Shown here: positions 17,366-25,907 of the stretch, piece by piece | Numbering within the stretch: the first letter of the stretch is position 1 | Layout of the letters: every line of letters starts with the position of its first letter | NCBI RefSeq assembly: GCF_947500605.1 | Contig: NZ_CANMSJ010000004.1 | Location: forward strand, 248,001-312,000 | Origin: an uncultured Lacinutrix sp. | Lineage (GTDB): Bacteria; Bacteroidota; Bacteroidia; Flavobacteriales; Flavobacteriaceae | DNA: 64,000 bases | Reading direction: 5' to 3' | Program-made: the position numbers and the translations under genes | Notes under the pieces: generated by a model | The model's database searches: none | The model's input: only the letters and a program-made list of their open reading frames with translations | Told to the model about the DNA's origin: nothing

Positions 17366-18752
17366 AACCTAAAATTTTAAGTAAGTCTTCACTTTTTTGT
17401 TGTTCACTAAATAGTTTTGTTGTTATATTTCCGTCTTCATCCTTATCTATTAAAATGTGTTTTGGCGACGGTATTAAGCAGTGTTGCAAACCTCCAAAAC
17501 CACCTATAGTTTCTTGGTATGCACCTGTGTTAAAAAAGCCAATATATAATGGTTTTTCTTTGTTATATTTTGGTAAATAAATAGCATTCATATGCTGTTC
17601 ACTATTGTAATAATCGTCACTATCGCAAGTTAAACCACCAAGTAAAACACGCTCGTAACTAGATTCCCATCTGTTAAGAGGTAGCATTACAAAACGCTTG
17701 TTAATAGCCCAAGTATCTGGTAAAGTTGTGATAAAAGAAGAATTTATCATGTTCCATTTCTCACGATCATTTTGTTGTTTTTGGTAAAGAATCTCGTAAA
17801 TAGCTCCTCCACTTTCTCCAACTGTAAAGCTTCCAAACTCTGTAAAAATATTTGGTACGTCTACACCTTCTTCTTCACAAGTTGTTTTAATTTGATTTAC
17901 AATTTCGTCTACTAAATACTCATAATCGAAATCGAATACTAATGAGTTTTTAATAGGAAATCCGCCTCCAATATTTAAGCTATCTAAGCTTGGGCAAATT
18001 TTCTTTAAGCTTGTATAAACCTTTAAACATTTCTGTAATTCGTTCCAGTAATAGGCGTTATCGCGAATTCCTGTATTAATAAAGAAGTGTAACATTTTAA
18101 GGTTTACTTTTTTATTATCCTGAATTTGATTCTTGTAAAAAGGCACAATATTCTTATATCCAATTCCTAGACGTGACGTGTAAAACTCGAATTTTGGTTC
18201 TTCTTCTGATGCTATACGAATGCCAATATTATACTTTCCTTTTACTTCTTCAGACAATAAATCGATTTCCTCATAATTATCTATTATTGGAATACAGTTT
18301 TTTTGTCCGCCGTTTATCAACCTTGCAATGTTTGTTATGTATTGCTCACGTTTAAAACCATTACTTATTATAAAAGTATCGTTATTTATTTTGCCTTCAG
18401 CCTTAAGGTTTTCTACAATGTCAATATCGAAAGCAGATGATGTTTCAATATGAATATCATTTTTTAAAGCTTCGTTTAAAATATGTTTAAAGTGTGAACT
18501 CTTAGTACAGTAGCAATAGTTATAATTACCTTTATAATTATGCTTTTCTATTGCGTTTGCAAACCATTGTTTTGCACGCTGAATGTTATTAGATATTTGT
18601 GGTAAATAAGTGAATTTTAAAGGTCCACCGTATTCTTCTACTAATTTCATAAGGTCTATACCATGAAATTGTAGTTGGTTTTTTTCTAGTTTGAACTCCT
18701 CTTGTGGGAAATCGAAAGTTTGATTGATTAAATCAATATATTTAGTATTCAT
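17355..18752 (-). CDS. speA: Arginine decarboxylase, PLP-dependent fold III
   Basis: This 465-residue cytosolic enzyme belongs to the Orn/Lys/Arg/DAP decarboxylase-2 group. The PLP lysine is Lys84 in YCTKSSHF, the phosphate-binding glycines are GGGFP (262-266), and the second active-site Cys is Cys376 in LTCDSDD. GAYQ at 410-413 closes the cofactor pocket. It is shorter than E. coli SpeA and matches the compact Bacteroidota form. It is first of the operon and makes agmatine for the agmatinase downstream. A 433-bp gene-free stretch precedes it. Confidence 0.85.
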   Translation of the reverse strand: MNTKYIDLINQTFDFPQEEFKLEKNQLQFHGIDLMKLVEEYGGPLKFTYLPQISNNIQRAKQWFANAIEKHNYKGNYNYCYCTKSSHFKHILNEALKNDIHIETSSAFDIDIVENLKAEGKINNDTFIISNGFKREQYITNIARLINGGQKNCIPIIDNYEEIDLLSEEVKGKYNIGIRIASEEEPKFEFYTSRLGIGYKNIVPFYKNQIQDNKKVNLKMLHFFINTGIRDNAYYWNELQKCLKVYTSLKKICPSLDSLNIGGGFPIKNSLVFDFDYEYLVDEIVNQIKTTCEEEGVDVPNIFTEFGSFTVGESGGAIYEILYQKQQNDREKWNMINSSFITTLPDTWAINKRFVMLPLNRWESSYERVLLGGLTCDSDDYYNSEQHMNAIYLPKYNKEKPLYIGFFNTGAYQETIGGFGGLQHCLIPSPKHILIDKDEDGNITTKLFSEQQKSEDLLKILGYAK

Positions 18753-18835
18753 TATTATTTAATAAAAATGTTAAAATTGAAAACAATTAAAAAAAAGGCT
18801 GAAATTTAGTTCAGTTTAAATAATAGTGAAGAATT

Positions 18836-18968
18836 CAGACTTGTATAATTAGGTCTGTTGTAGGCACAAAGCCATAATTGTGCTGGCTAGCAACAATTGT
18901 AGTTAAAGCGGAAGTTAGCTCTAAAATTCGGTTGCTTAATCGATAAGCTGCTTTTGAAAATGACTTCC
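18836..18968 (+). other. Structured intergenic element, candidate small RNA or mobile-element remnant
   Basis: The 433-bp gap 18753-19185 holds no credible gene but several dyads: CAGAC/GTCTG (18836-18840 with 18853-18857); GTTG + GCACAA with TTGTGC + CAAC (18857-18893); and GGAAGT/ACTTCC (18910-18915 with 18963-18968) enclosing GCTTA/TAAGC (18934-18948). A terminator-like hairpin follows at 19019. Base composition is less AT-biased than its flanks. It could be a plus-strand RNA of roughly 200 nt or a relic of an element. No known RNA family was recognised. Confidence 0.4.
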
Positions 18969-19018
18969 TAATGCCCAAAAGCCCGAACGTATAAACATGG
19001 TTCAATTTGTTCAGCTAT

Positions 19019-19048
19019 AATACTTACCAAAAAGCAAGTGTTATTTTT
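19019..19048 (+). terminator. Terminator-like hairpin without an upstream gene
   Basis: AATACTT (19019-19025) pairs with AAGTGTT (19036-19042, one G/T pair) around a 10-nt loop and is followed by ATTTTTG on the plus strand. No plus-strand protein gene lies upstream, so if real it would end a non-coding transcript from the structured stretch at 18836-18968. Confidence 0.4.
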
Positions 19049-19185
19049 GTCGTGACAAATGAAATACTTTTTTTTGAATTACAATGAAAAAAGTTATTAT
19101 TTTTTATAATTTTTATAAAATCATTTCAAGCAAACCTAAAACACTAATATTCTTCACGTTAACACAATCTAAAATCATCTATTAT

Positions 19186-19911
19186 TTATCTATATTCTGG
19201 ATTTTCGAAAGCCCAATGTGTACCATCATCCCATTCTTCTCTAGAATTTCCATAATTATCATATCCATTATTTGCTTTCATCATTTTGGCTAAATGCAGT
19301 AAATTATATGTCATAAATGTGGTATTTCTATTTGTAAAATCAGAATCGAAACCAACTGGAGATTTTAATTTCTCTCCTCCAAATTCTGTATCACCATAAC
19401 TTGGTCCAGGACCTACTTTGCCTATCCAACCAGAATCTGCTTGTGGCGGTATAGAATAACCTACATGTTGCATAGCATAAAGTATTCCCATGGCGCAATG
19501 TTTAACACCATCTTCGTTACCGGTTACCATACAACCTCCTACTTTACCGTAAAATATGTATTGTCCTTTATCATTAGTTTGAGAACTCATTGCATACAAA
19601 CGCTCTATTAATTTTTGAGCTTCTGAAGATTTCTCTCCCAACCAAATTGGAGTTCCAACTATAAGTACATCTGCAGCCATTACTTTTTCAAAAATACCTG
19701 GCCAACTATCTTTATCGAAACCGTGCTCTGTCATGTCCGGATAAACTCCTGTTGCAACATCCTCGTCTATTAATCGAATAGTTTCGAAAGCAACATTCTC
19801 TTTTTTTAAAATGCTTTGAGATACTTTCATTAAAGTATCTGTATGACTTTTTTGAGGTGATTTTTTTAGCGTACAATTTATGTACAATACTGAAAGATTT
19901 GAAAATTTCAT
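19186..19911 (-). CDS. Flavodoxin-like NAD(P)H-dependent oxidoreductase
   Basis: This 241-residue cytosolic protein has an FMN reductase / flavodoxin-2 fold. The first strand and FMN phosphate loop are LYINCTLKKSPQKSHTDTL (9-27), and the second FMN loop is IVGTPIWLGEKSSEAQKL (about 87-104). GGCMVTGNEDG (about 130-140) is the third. It resembles the NAD(P)H-dependent reductases that act on quinones or nitro compounds. It stands alone, with about 200 bp to the next gene upstream, and its substrate cannot be told from sequence. Confidence 0.8.
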   Translation of the reverse strand: MKFSNLSVLYINCTLKKSPQKSHTDTLMKVSQSILKKENVAFETIRLIDEDVATGVYPDMTEHGFDKDSWPGIFEKVMAADVLIVGTPIWLGEKSSEAQKLIERLYAMSSQTNDKGQYIFYGKVGGCMVTGNEDGVKHCAMGILYAMQHVGYSIPPQADSGWIGKVGPGPSYGDTEFGGEKLKSPVGFDSDFTNRNTTFMTYNLLHLAKMMKANNGYDNYGNSREEWDDGTHWAFENPEYR

Positions 19912-20110
19912 AGTCCTGTTTTTAAGTTAAGAAAGCACTATTTTTTAGTACTAAACCCAGTAAAAGGTTTTTGAATGCAATCTTAAACTACATAAAAATG
20001 ATGACTTTTATATACTCTTATCATTTTAATACTAATTCTTAAGACAGTTTTAACTTATTGTTTTACAATTATTAACATAATTTTTTAATCTTTATTGACG
20101 TAATAGTAGT

Positions 20111-20965
20111 TTACATCATCATTAACATTTGCACTTCCTGCTCTGTTAATATTTTCCAGTTACCTCTTGGAATATCTTTTTTAGTTAAGTGTGCTATTTG
20201 CACGCAATCTATTCTTACTAATTCATGTTTAAAATAATCGAATATGGTATGTAAAACAGTATTACCTGTATTCTTAATTTTTATACCTATTTCGTTTTTC
20301 TTATCGTTTACATAGTCAATTTCTTCAACAGTAATTAACTTTCCTTCAATACGAATACCGTCGCGAATTTTCTTTAAATCGTCTAGTTTTAAATTACTAT
20401 CTAATTCTAAATGAAATAAACGCTCAACACCTTTATTAGAGCTTGTAAAACGAGACACAACTTTAGCATCGTTTGTAAACAATAATAAACCAGTAGAGTT
20501 TCTTCCTAAACGGCCTATTGGCTTTATGCGAGATGGCGTAGCATTAGCCACAAGATCCATAACTGTTCTACCTTTATGCTCACTTGTAGTGGTTGCAAAA
20601 CCTTTTGGTTTATTTAATAGAACGTAAGCTTTTTTCTCAGGAGTTATTCTTGCTCCATCGTAACGCACCTCGTCATCAATCTTCACTTTATAGCCCATTT
20701 CTACGACTACCTTCCCATTTACACTAACTAAACCGGTTGCGATGTGCACATCTGCATCACGACGTGAACAAACACCTGAATTAGCGATATATTTATTTAA
20801 ACGAATCTCGTCTGAAACAGCACCTTTTTTAGGCTGAACTGCTTTTTTCCCTTTAGAGTTCGAGTTATTTATTCCAGTATTATCTTTTCCTGAATTATTT
20901 TTGTAAGCTTTCCTTCCTCCATTTGGAGCAGATTTTCCTTGTCTTTGTCCGCCTTGTTTACTCAT
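20111..20965 (-). CDS. RsuA/RluB-type pseudouridine synthase with Gly at the catalytic Asp position
   Basis: This 284-residue protein has a basic, low-complexity N-terminus (1-50) and an S4 RNA-binding domain (52-110, LNKYIANSGVCSRRDADVHI). The RsuA-type synthase domain begins YVLLNKPKGFATT at 114. The usual GRLD motif, whose Asp attacks uridine C1', reads GRLGRNSTGLLLF, so residue 154 is Gly (codon GGA). I chose ATG at 20965 rather than a TTG at 20986 because it follows a TATCTTTG -7 element at normal distance. Either this clade has a different nucleophile or the protein is an RNA-binding relic. Confidence 0.75.
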   Translation of the reverse strand: MSKQGGQRQGKSAPNGGRKAYKNNSGKDNTGINNSNSKGKKAVQPKKGAVSDEIRLNKYIANSGVCSRRDADVHIATGLVSVNGKVVVEMGYKVKIDDEVRYDGARITPEKKAYVLLNKPKGFATTTSEHKGRTVMDLVANATPSRIKPIGRLGRNSTGLLLFTNDAKVVSRFTSSNKGVERLFHLELDSNLKLDDLKKIRDGIRIEGKLITVEEIDYVNDKKNEIGIKIKNTGNTVLHTIFDYFKHELVRIDCVQIAHLTKKDIPRGNWKILTEQEVQMLMMM

Positions 20966-21001
20966 TGCTTCTAATTTTATTCTCAACTATTTTTGAGGGT
21001 G

Positions 21002-21009
21002 CAAAGATA
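21002..21009 (-). promoter_or_regulatory. -7 element of the pseudouridine synthase promoter
   Basis: On the minus strand this reads TATCTTTG, a perfect match to the Bacteroidota TAnnTTTG -7 consensus, 36 bp before the ATG at 20965. The -33 element is weak. Confidence 0.55.
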
Positions 21010-21131
21010 GTTTATAATTTAACATCTACTATACTTAATTAATGCTTTGTTTAATTAACCCTTTAGTATAACTTATTGATTTCTAAACACAAAACAACAC
21101 TTTAGTTTACCTGTATAAATAAAGTGAGTAA

Positions 21132-22082
21132 TTAATCTTTATATTCTACAGTAGATTGTCTTTCTCTATTTACTGTAAGTTTTGTTATATCTGGGCGAGA
21201 ATAGTGACCAACTGGATCAAAATTTTGACGCTCCTCATACACACGATTAAAATCTATTTCTTGAATTATTAATCCTTCTTTATGCAATACTGGCTCTACA
21301 ATCCACTCTCCATCTGGTCCAGCTATACAACTGCCTCCATTTGCTAATATATCTGGACATTTTTCTAATACTTTATCAAGATGAACCATGTCTTCGGGAA
21401 ACATTTCCTTGGTCATTAAACTAGAAACAGAAACTACAAAAGAACGAGATTCTCTTGCTATAAAACGTGTTATATCTTTTGTATTGTGGTCGCTTCCGGG
21501 CCAAACTGCAATATGCAGGTTTTCTCCCAAACCATACAAAGCGGTTCTTGGTAAAGGCATCCAGTTTTCCCAACAATTAAGTCCGCCAACTGTAAACTGT
21601 TTTAAACTATGCACCTGCAATCCATTACCATCTCCAGGAGACCATGTTAATCTTTCGTCATAGGTAGGTTGAAGTTTTCTATGTACCGATTTTATTTCAC
21701 CTAATGCATTAATATAAACAAGTGAAGCATATATTGAATGTCCTCCTCTATTTTTTGCACGCTCCATAATACCTATATATACAGCAATATTATGCGCTTT
21801 CGCTAATTTACATATAGCGTCAAGCTCGCCTGCTTCTATTTGAATAGAATTTTTTACATATTCTGCATGTAACTCCTTATTTACTTTAGTATCCCATTCT
21901 GCACCACCTGTTAAAGCTACCCAAAACGGATATCCTGGTACTAACGCCTCTCCAAAAACAATAAGTTCGCAACCATTTTTACCTGCTTCAATTATAGAGT
22001 GTTCTACTTTTTTTAGTGTTTCAATTTTATTCAATAACACAGGAGAAATTTGTGCCATTGCAATTTTTAAAGTGCTTTCCAT
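21132..22082 (-). CDS. Nitrilase
   Basis: This 316-residue protein belongs to the true nitrilase branch of the carbon-nitrogen hydrolases. The triad is Glu45 (VFGEALVPGYP), Lys136 (HRKLQPTYDERLTW, with the branch-typical Glu143) and Cys170 (GGLNCWENWMPL). The CWEN/HRKLxPT context is typical of aliphatic/aryl nitrilases and cyanide hydratases, which turn nitriles into acids and ammonia. Its ATG overlaps the prenyltransferase stop by one base (TAATG at 22082), so it is the last gene of the mevalonate/prenyl operon. The natural substrate is unknown. Confidence 0.82.
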   Translation of the reverse strand: MESTLKIAMAQISPVLLNKIETLKKVEHSIIEAGKNGCELIVFGEALVPGYPFWVALTGGAEWDTKVNKELHAEYVKNSIQIEAGELDAICKLAKAHNIAVYIGIMERAKNRGGHSIYASLVYINALGEIKSVHRKLQPTYDERLTWSPGDGNGLQVHSLKQFTVGGLNCWENWMPLPRTALYGLGENLHIAVWPGSDHNTKDITRFIARESRSFVVSVSSLMTKEMFPEDMVHLDKVLEKCPDILANGGSCIAGPDGEWIVEPVLHKEGLIIQEIDFNRVYEERQNFDPVGHYSRPDITKLTVNRERQSTVEYKD

Positions 22083-22987
22083 TATAAAATACGATTTAAA
22101 ACTAAATTAACATCAATTAGTAAAATACCAAATACACCAGCCACAATAATAACTTTCAATATATTATGCAAAATAACATAATGTGTTTTTGTTGTTGATT
22201 TCCAAAGAAAAATTAAGAAAATAATAAGTAAAGCTATAGCTAAATAAAAGTAATATGTCATGTTACCAATTTCGAATTTGGTAATTAACAGGTATAGCGG
22301 AATTAGTGTTAAGACAATTAAAAAAGTAATCATTTTTTTAGACGTCTTTTCACCATATACCACAGGAATGGTTCTGTAATTTAACGCCAAATCTCCTTTC
22401 ATATTTTCTAAATCTTTTGCTAACTCCCTAATAGCAATAATTAAAAATAAAAAAGAGGCATGAACAAAAATAACTGTATCAAAATTTTTGTAATAGATAA
22501 AAATAGCGAAAAACGGAGCTATAGTTAAAAGCGCTGATACAATATTACCAACTATGGGCATTTTTTTTAATTTGTGAGAGTAAAACCAAATCGCAAAGAT
22601 ATAAGCCGAAAAGAATAACACAGGATTAAACGACACGTAACTTGCCATAACAATTGCCGAAAAGTTTAAGATGAAATAAAACGACAATTTGGTGTTTTGA
22701 CTTACCAATTTATCTAACATGGTTTTGTTAGGCCTATTGATTAAATCTTTTTCGGAATCGTAAAAATTATTAATTATATAACCTGCCGCAACAACAGCAG
22801 CCGAAGCCAATACAAGCATTAATAAATTTAAATCTAACAATACCTTTTTAACAGGAATATTGTGTGCGAATATGTAAACAGATGTTAGATATTGCGCAAT
22901 TACTATAACGAGAATATTATAACCACGAACAACGGAAAACAAACTAAAGAACTTGAGTAGAATGTGTTTCTGCTTTCTAGTGAACAT
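22082..22987 (-). CDS. UbiA-family prenyltransferase (geranylgeranylglycerol-phosphate type)
   Basis: This 301-residue integral membrane protein has about eight helices and the two Asp-rich loops of the UbiA superfamily: NNFYDSEKDLINRP (73-86) and DLENMKGD (about 191-198). In Flavobacteriaceae this lineage is usually named geranylgeranylglycerol-phosphate geranylgeranyltransferase, but the true acceptor could be another polar head group. It sits 70 bp downstream of mevalonate kinase, whose pathway makes the prenyl diphosphate it uses, and is coupled to a nitrilase gene. Confidence 0.8.
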   Translation of the reverse strand: MFTRKQKHILLKFFSLFSVVRGYNILVIVIAQYLTSVYIFAHNIPVKKVLLDLNLLMLVLASAAVVAAGYIINNFYDSEKDLINRPNKTMLDKLVSQNTKLSFYFILNFSAIVMASYVSFNPVLFFSAYIFAIWFYSHKLKKMPIVGNIVSALLTIAPFFAIFIYYKNFDTVIFVHASFLFLIIAIRELAKDLENMKGDLALNYRTIPVVYGEKTSKKMITFLIVLTLIPLYLLITKFEIGNMTYYFYLAIALLIIFLIFLWKSTTKTHYVILHNILKVIIVAGVFGILLIDVNLVLNRIL

Positions 22988-23057
22988 AAACTTTTATCGA
23001 TAATTTTATGTGATATTGGGTATTCTCTTAACTTCTAGGTCCTACAAAAATTATAGT

Positions 23058-23987
23058 CTAAAAGTTATACACTACTTCAAGCTTATAATCTTTAAGAGAT
23101 TCTTCAGCCTTTATAATATCTTGAGTAAAGCCTAAAATATAACCACCACCTCCAGAACCGCAAAGTTTAAGGTAATAATCGTTAGTATCTATACCTTTTT
23201 TCCAAAGCTCATGAAACTGAGTTGGAATCATTGGTTTAAAATTGTTAAGTACCACTTTAGACAATTGCTTAGTGTTACTAAAAAGAGACTTTATATCTCC
23301 TTTTAAAAAATCTTCAACACAAGCATCTGTATGCTTAATAAATTGTGTTTTTAGCATATTACGAAAACCTTCCTGTTTCATATTTTCCATAAAAATGCTA
23401 ACCATTGGAGCAGTTTCTCCTGTAATACCACTATCTAATAAAAATACGGCACCTTTTCCAGATGTACTTTGTGTAGGTATTCCTGTAGCCTCAATATTAT
23501 CTTTAGAATTAATAAGTATTGGCAAGCTTAAATAACTATTTAAAGGATCTAATCCAGAAGATTTACCGTGAAAAAAAGATTCCATTTCCGAGAAAACAGC
23601 TTTTAATTGTAGTAATTTCTCTCTCGTTAAATTTTCTAGAACTGTAATTTTATTAAGTGCATACTTATCATAAATAGCAGCTACTAAAGCACCACTACTC
23701 CCAACACCGTATCCTTGAGGTATTGACGAATCGAAATACATTCCATCAGCTACATCAGCCTTTAGTTTCTCAATTTCAAAAATCACAAAATCTTCACTTA
23801 TGTTGTCTAAATATGCAGCAAATTTTATTAAGCTTTCATTAGATTTCTTGGCTTCTTCATTAGGATTTTCATCCGTCTTTAAAGCGCCATTATAAAAATT
23901 ATATGGTATTGATAATCCTTTAGAATCTTTAATGATTCCATATTCTCCGAAAAGTAGGATTTTTGAGTAGAAAAGTGGACCTTTCAT
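23058..23987 (-). CDS. Mevalonate kinase, GHMP family
   Basis: This 309-residue cytosolic GHMP kinase has an N-terminal strand FYSKILLFGEYGII (6-19) and the ATP phosphate loop PQGYGVGSSGALVAA (about 91-105). The C-terminal glycine motif is KLCGSGGGGYILGF (about 274-287). It phosphorylates mevalonate or its phosphate. Placement 27 bp after diphosphomevalonate decarboxylase supports mevalonate kinase; phosphomevalonate kinase is the alternative. The operon feeds isoprenoid synthesis through the mevalonate route usual in Flavobacteriaceae. Confidence 0.82.
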   Translation of the reverse strand: MKGPLFYSKILLFGEYGIIKDSKGLSIPYNFYNGALKTDENPNEEAKKSNESLIKFAAYLDNISEDFVIFEIEKLKADVADGMYFDSSIPQGYGVGSSGALVAAIYDKYALNKITVLENLTREKLLQLKAVFSEMESFFHGKSSGLDPLNSYLSLPILINSKDNIEATGIPTQSTSGKGAVFLLDSGITGETAPMVSIFMENMKQEGFRNMLKTQFIKHTDACVEDFLKGDIKSLFSNTKQLSKVVLNNFKPMIPTQFHELWKKGIDTNDYYLKLCGSGGGGYILGFTQDIIKAEESLKDYKLEVVYNF

Positions 23988-24014
23988 ATGTTATTTAAGT
24001 TCTTGGTTTTAAAG

Positions 24015-25097
24015 TTACAATTGTTTTGCACCAAAACCAATTCTATCGCAAATATAATGACCGTTTTGACAATATGCAACTAACTCTGTTTTAATGAACT
24101 CAATAATTGCTTTAGTTTCATTCTCTGGATACAAAATATGAACATTTGCTCCTGCATCTAAGGTAAAACTAATATGCAAGCCTGTTTCTTTTCTAAAACT
24201 CCATATTTTATTAATTATTTCGAGAGTATTTGGTTTCATTAGTATAAAATAAGGCATACTCGTCATCATCATAGCATGAAGCGTTAGTGCTTCGCTTTCA
24301 ACTAAAGCAATAAAAGCGTCTAAATCTCCCGATTCTAGAATAGTTTTAATTTTTGTTATATTCTCATCTGCTTGACTAAAACGTTCTTGAGCAAAAGGAT
24401 GCCCATGCATTAAACCATGTCCAACCGTACTGCTTACTTGTTTTTCTCCTTTATCGACTAATAAAATTGTGTCTTGATAATTTTTAAAATTCTCATGAAC
24501 TTTATAAGGGTATTTTACACCAAATAAATCGCTACTACCTTCAATATCAACATGCTTTCCCCAAACAACCAAATCGCCTTCTAGACTTCTACAAGCACTT
24601 CCTGAACCTAATCTTGCTAAAAATGAAGCTTTCTGAATAAAGTCGGCATCTGTTATCTCAGGATTTAACTCTTTTTCAATACTCATTAAACATAAAGCTA
24701 ATGCACTCATTCCTGATGCAGAAGATGCAATACCAGAACTGTGTGGAAAAGTATTTTCTGTTTCAATTTTAAAATCAAACTCTTTTAAAAAAGGCAAGTA
24801 CTGTTCAATTCTTGTAAAAAAAGTAGTGATTTTTGGTTCAAAATCAGGTTTGTGAACTTTATCTAAAAACACTTGAAAAGAGAAGTTTTCACTATCTTTT
24901 TCTCTTTTAGAATACGTTAACGTCGTTATTGTTTTACAAGCATCCAACGTAAAACTAATAGATTGATTCTCTGGAATTTGATTTTCTTTCTTTCCCCAAT
25001 ATTTTACCAAAGCAATATTACTTGGAGAAGACCAAGAAGTTGTACCATTAATCTCTTTTTTTGACAAATTTGTAGGAATAAACTTATTTATAGGCAT
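24015..25097 (-). CDS. mvaD: Diphosphomevalonate decarboxylase
   Basis: This 360-residue GHMP-family enzyme has the diagnostic SPSNIALVKYWGKK near residue 24 and the ATP loop HSSGIASSASGMSALAL near 120. It makes isopentenyl diphosphate from mevalonate diphosphate with loss of CO2. I chose ATG at 25097 over a GTG at 25115 because that GTG lies within a good -7 element (25115-25122). It is first of the operon with mevalonate kinase, the UbiA prenyltransferase and a nitrilase. Confidence 0.87.
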   Translation of the reverse strand: MPINKFIPTNLSKKEINGTTSWSSPSNIALVKYWGKKENQIPENQSISFTLDACKTITTLTYSKREKDSENFSFQVFLDKVHKPDFEPKITTFFTRIEQYLPFLKEFDFKIETENTFPHSSGIASSASGMSALALCLMSIEKELNPEITDADFIQKASFLARLGSGSACRSLEGDLVVWGKHVDIEGSSDLFGVKYPYKVHENFKNYQDTILLVDKGEKQVSSTVGHGLMHGHPFAQERFSQADENITKIKTILESGDLDAFIALVESEALTLHAMMMTSMPYFILMKPNTLEIINKIWSFRKETGLHISFTLDAGANVHILYPENETKAIIEFIKTELVAYCQNGHYICDRIGFGAKQL

Positions 25098-25114
25098 GCG
25101 AAAATGAATTTCCA

Positions 25115-25122
25115 CAAATATA
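25115..25122 (-). promoter_or_regulatory. -7 element of the mevalonate operon promoter
   Basis: On the minus strand this reads TATATTTG (TAnnTTTG consensus). Transcription would start about 10 bp before the ATG at 25097, which rules out the in-frame GTG at 25115 as start. Confidence 0.5.
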
Positions 25123-25340
25123 GTTTTTAATTCTATTTAAAAATCTCTATTTTGCCGTCATAACATACATTCATTCGGTTTAGTGATGTTTATCGATGAA
25201 ATTTTACATAAAATCTAAAATTTTGATTGTCTGTTAGATTAATTAATTCTTAGCAAAATAAACTAACATTAGCTTTTAGAGATCCCTTAAATTCTCTCAA
25301 CTCGAAGCTTTAACAACCCTACATACAGGGTAAAACTATA

Positions 25341-25907
25341 ATGGATAAAAAACAAAGAATTATTCTTACAATGCTAGAATTAGTAGTTGAACAAGGTGTA
25401 AATGCAACACCTATGTCTCAAGTTGCTAAAGAAGCTGGTGTGGCAGTTGGAACTATTTATCACTACTTTAAAAACAAAGAACAAATTATTGAAGAAATTT
25501 ACTCGATGATTTGTCAGGATTTTGGCGTTGTATTAATGGCTAACGTCCCAGAAGAAGATGTAAAAAAGCAATTTGAAACTATGTGGATTAACCTATACAA
25601 CTACTTTGTAGGAAACCCTTTAGCTTTTAAATTTATAGAATTTGTTGGAGTACCTCCAATTATCACATCAGAAATTAGAACAAAAAATATTCCTCATTTT
25701 ATTCATATTAGAGACTTCTTCTTAGCCGCAATATTAAGTAAAGATCTTAGAGATGTAAACTTAAGATTGATAATGCAAATGGTTTTTGGAAATGTAATTT
25801 CTGCAAGTAGACTTAAATTTAAAGACGAACTAGAAATGACAAACAAACAGATTAAAGATGCTGTAGAAATGTCTTGGGATTCCATAAAAAATCCAGAAAA
25901 ATATTAA
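25341..25907 (+). CDS. TetR/AcrR-family transcriptional regulator
   Basis: This 188-residue protein has an N-terminal TetR helix-turn-helix (about 5-50) with PMSQVAKEAGVAVGTIYHYF as recognition unit, then an all-helical ligand/dimer domain. Such proteins usually repress nearby genes until a small molecule binds. It is divergent from the mevalonate operon (243 bp between starts), a possible target. No clear inverted-repeat operator is obvious. Its 3' end overlaps the convergent DUF1697 gene by 4 bp. Confidence 0.85.
   Translation: MDKKQRIILTMLELVVEQGVNATPMSQVAKEAGVAVGTIYHYFKNKEQIIEEIYSMICQDFGVVLMANVPEEDVKKQFETMWINLYNYFVGNPLAFKFIEFVGVPPIITSEIRTKNIPHFIHIRDFFLAAILSKDLRDVNLRLIMQMVFGNVISASRLKFKDELEMTNKQIKDAVEMSWDSIKNPEKY

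Noticed and set aside
18857-18893. GTTG...CAAC hairpin as an integron attC site
   Set aside because: attC sites have the order AAC...GTT for their outer cores; here the order is reversed, and no integrase or cassette array is visible.
19084-19293. 69-codon plus-strand frame after the structured intergenic stretch
   Set aside because: Its second half is antisense to the flavodoxin-like gene and its first half is A/T-rich low-complexity sequence.
25171-25200. TCATTCGGTTTAG with a downstream TCGATG, resembling the AlgR-like box
   Set aside because: The core differs (CGG instead of CGTC) and no TAnnTTTG lies 62 nt downstream, unlike the three sites in the polysaccharide locus.
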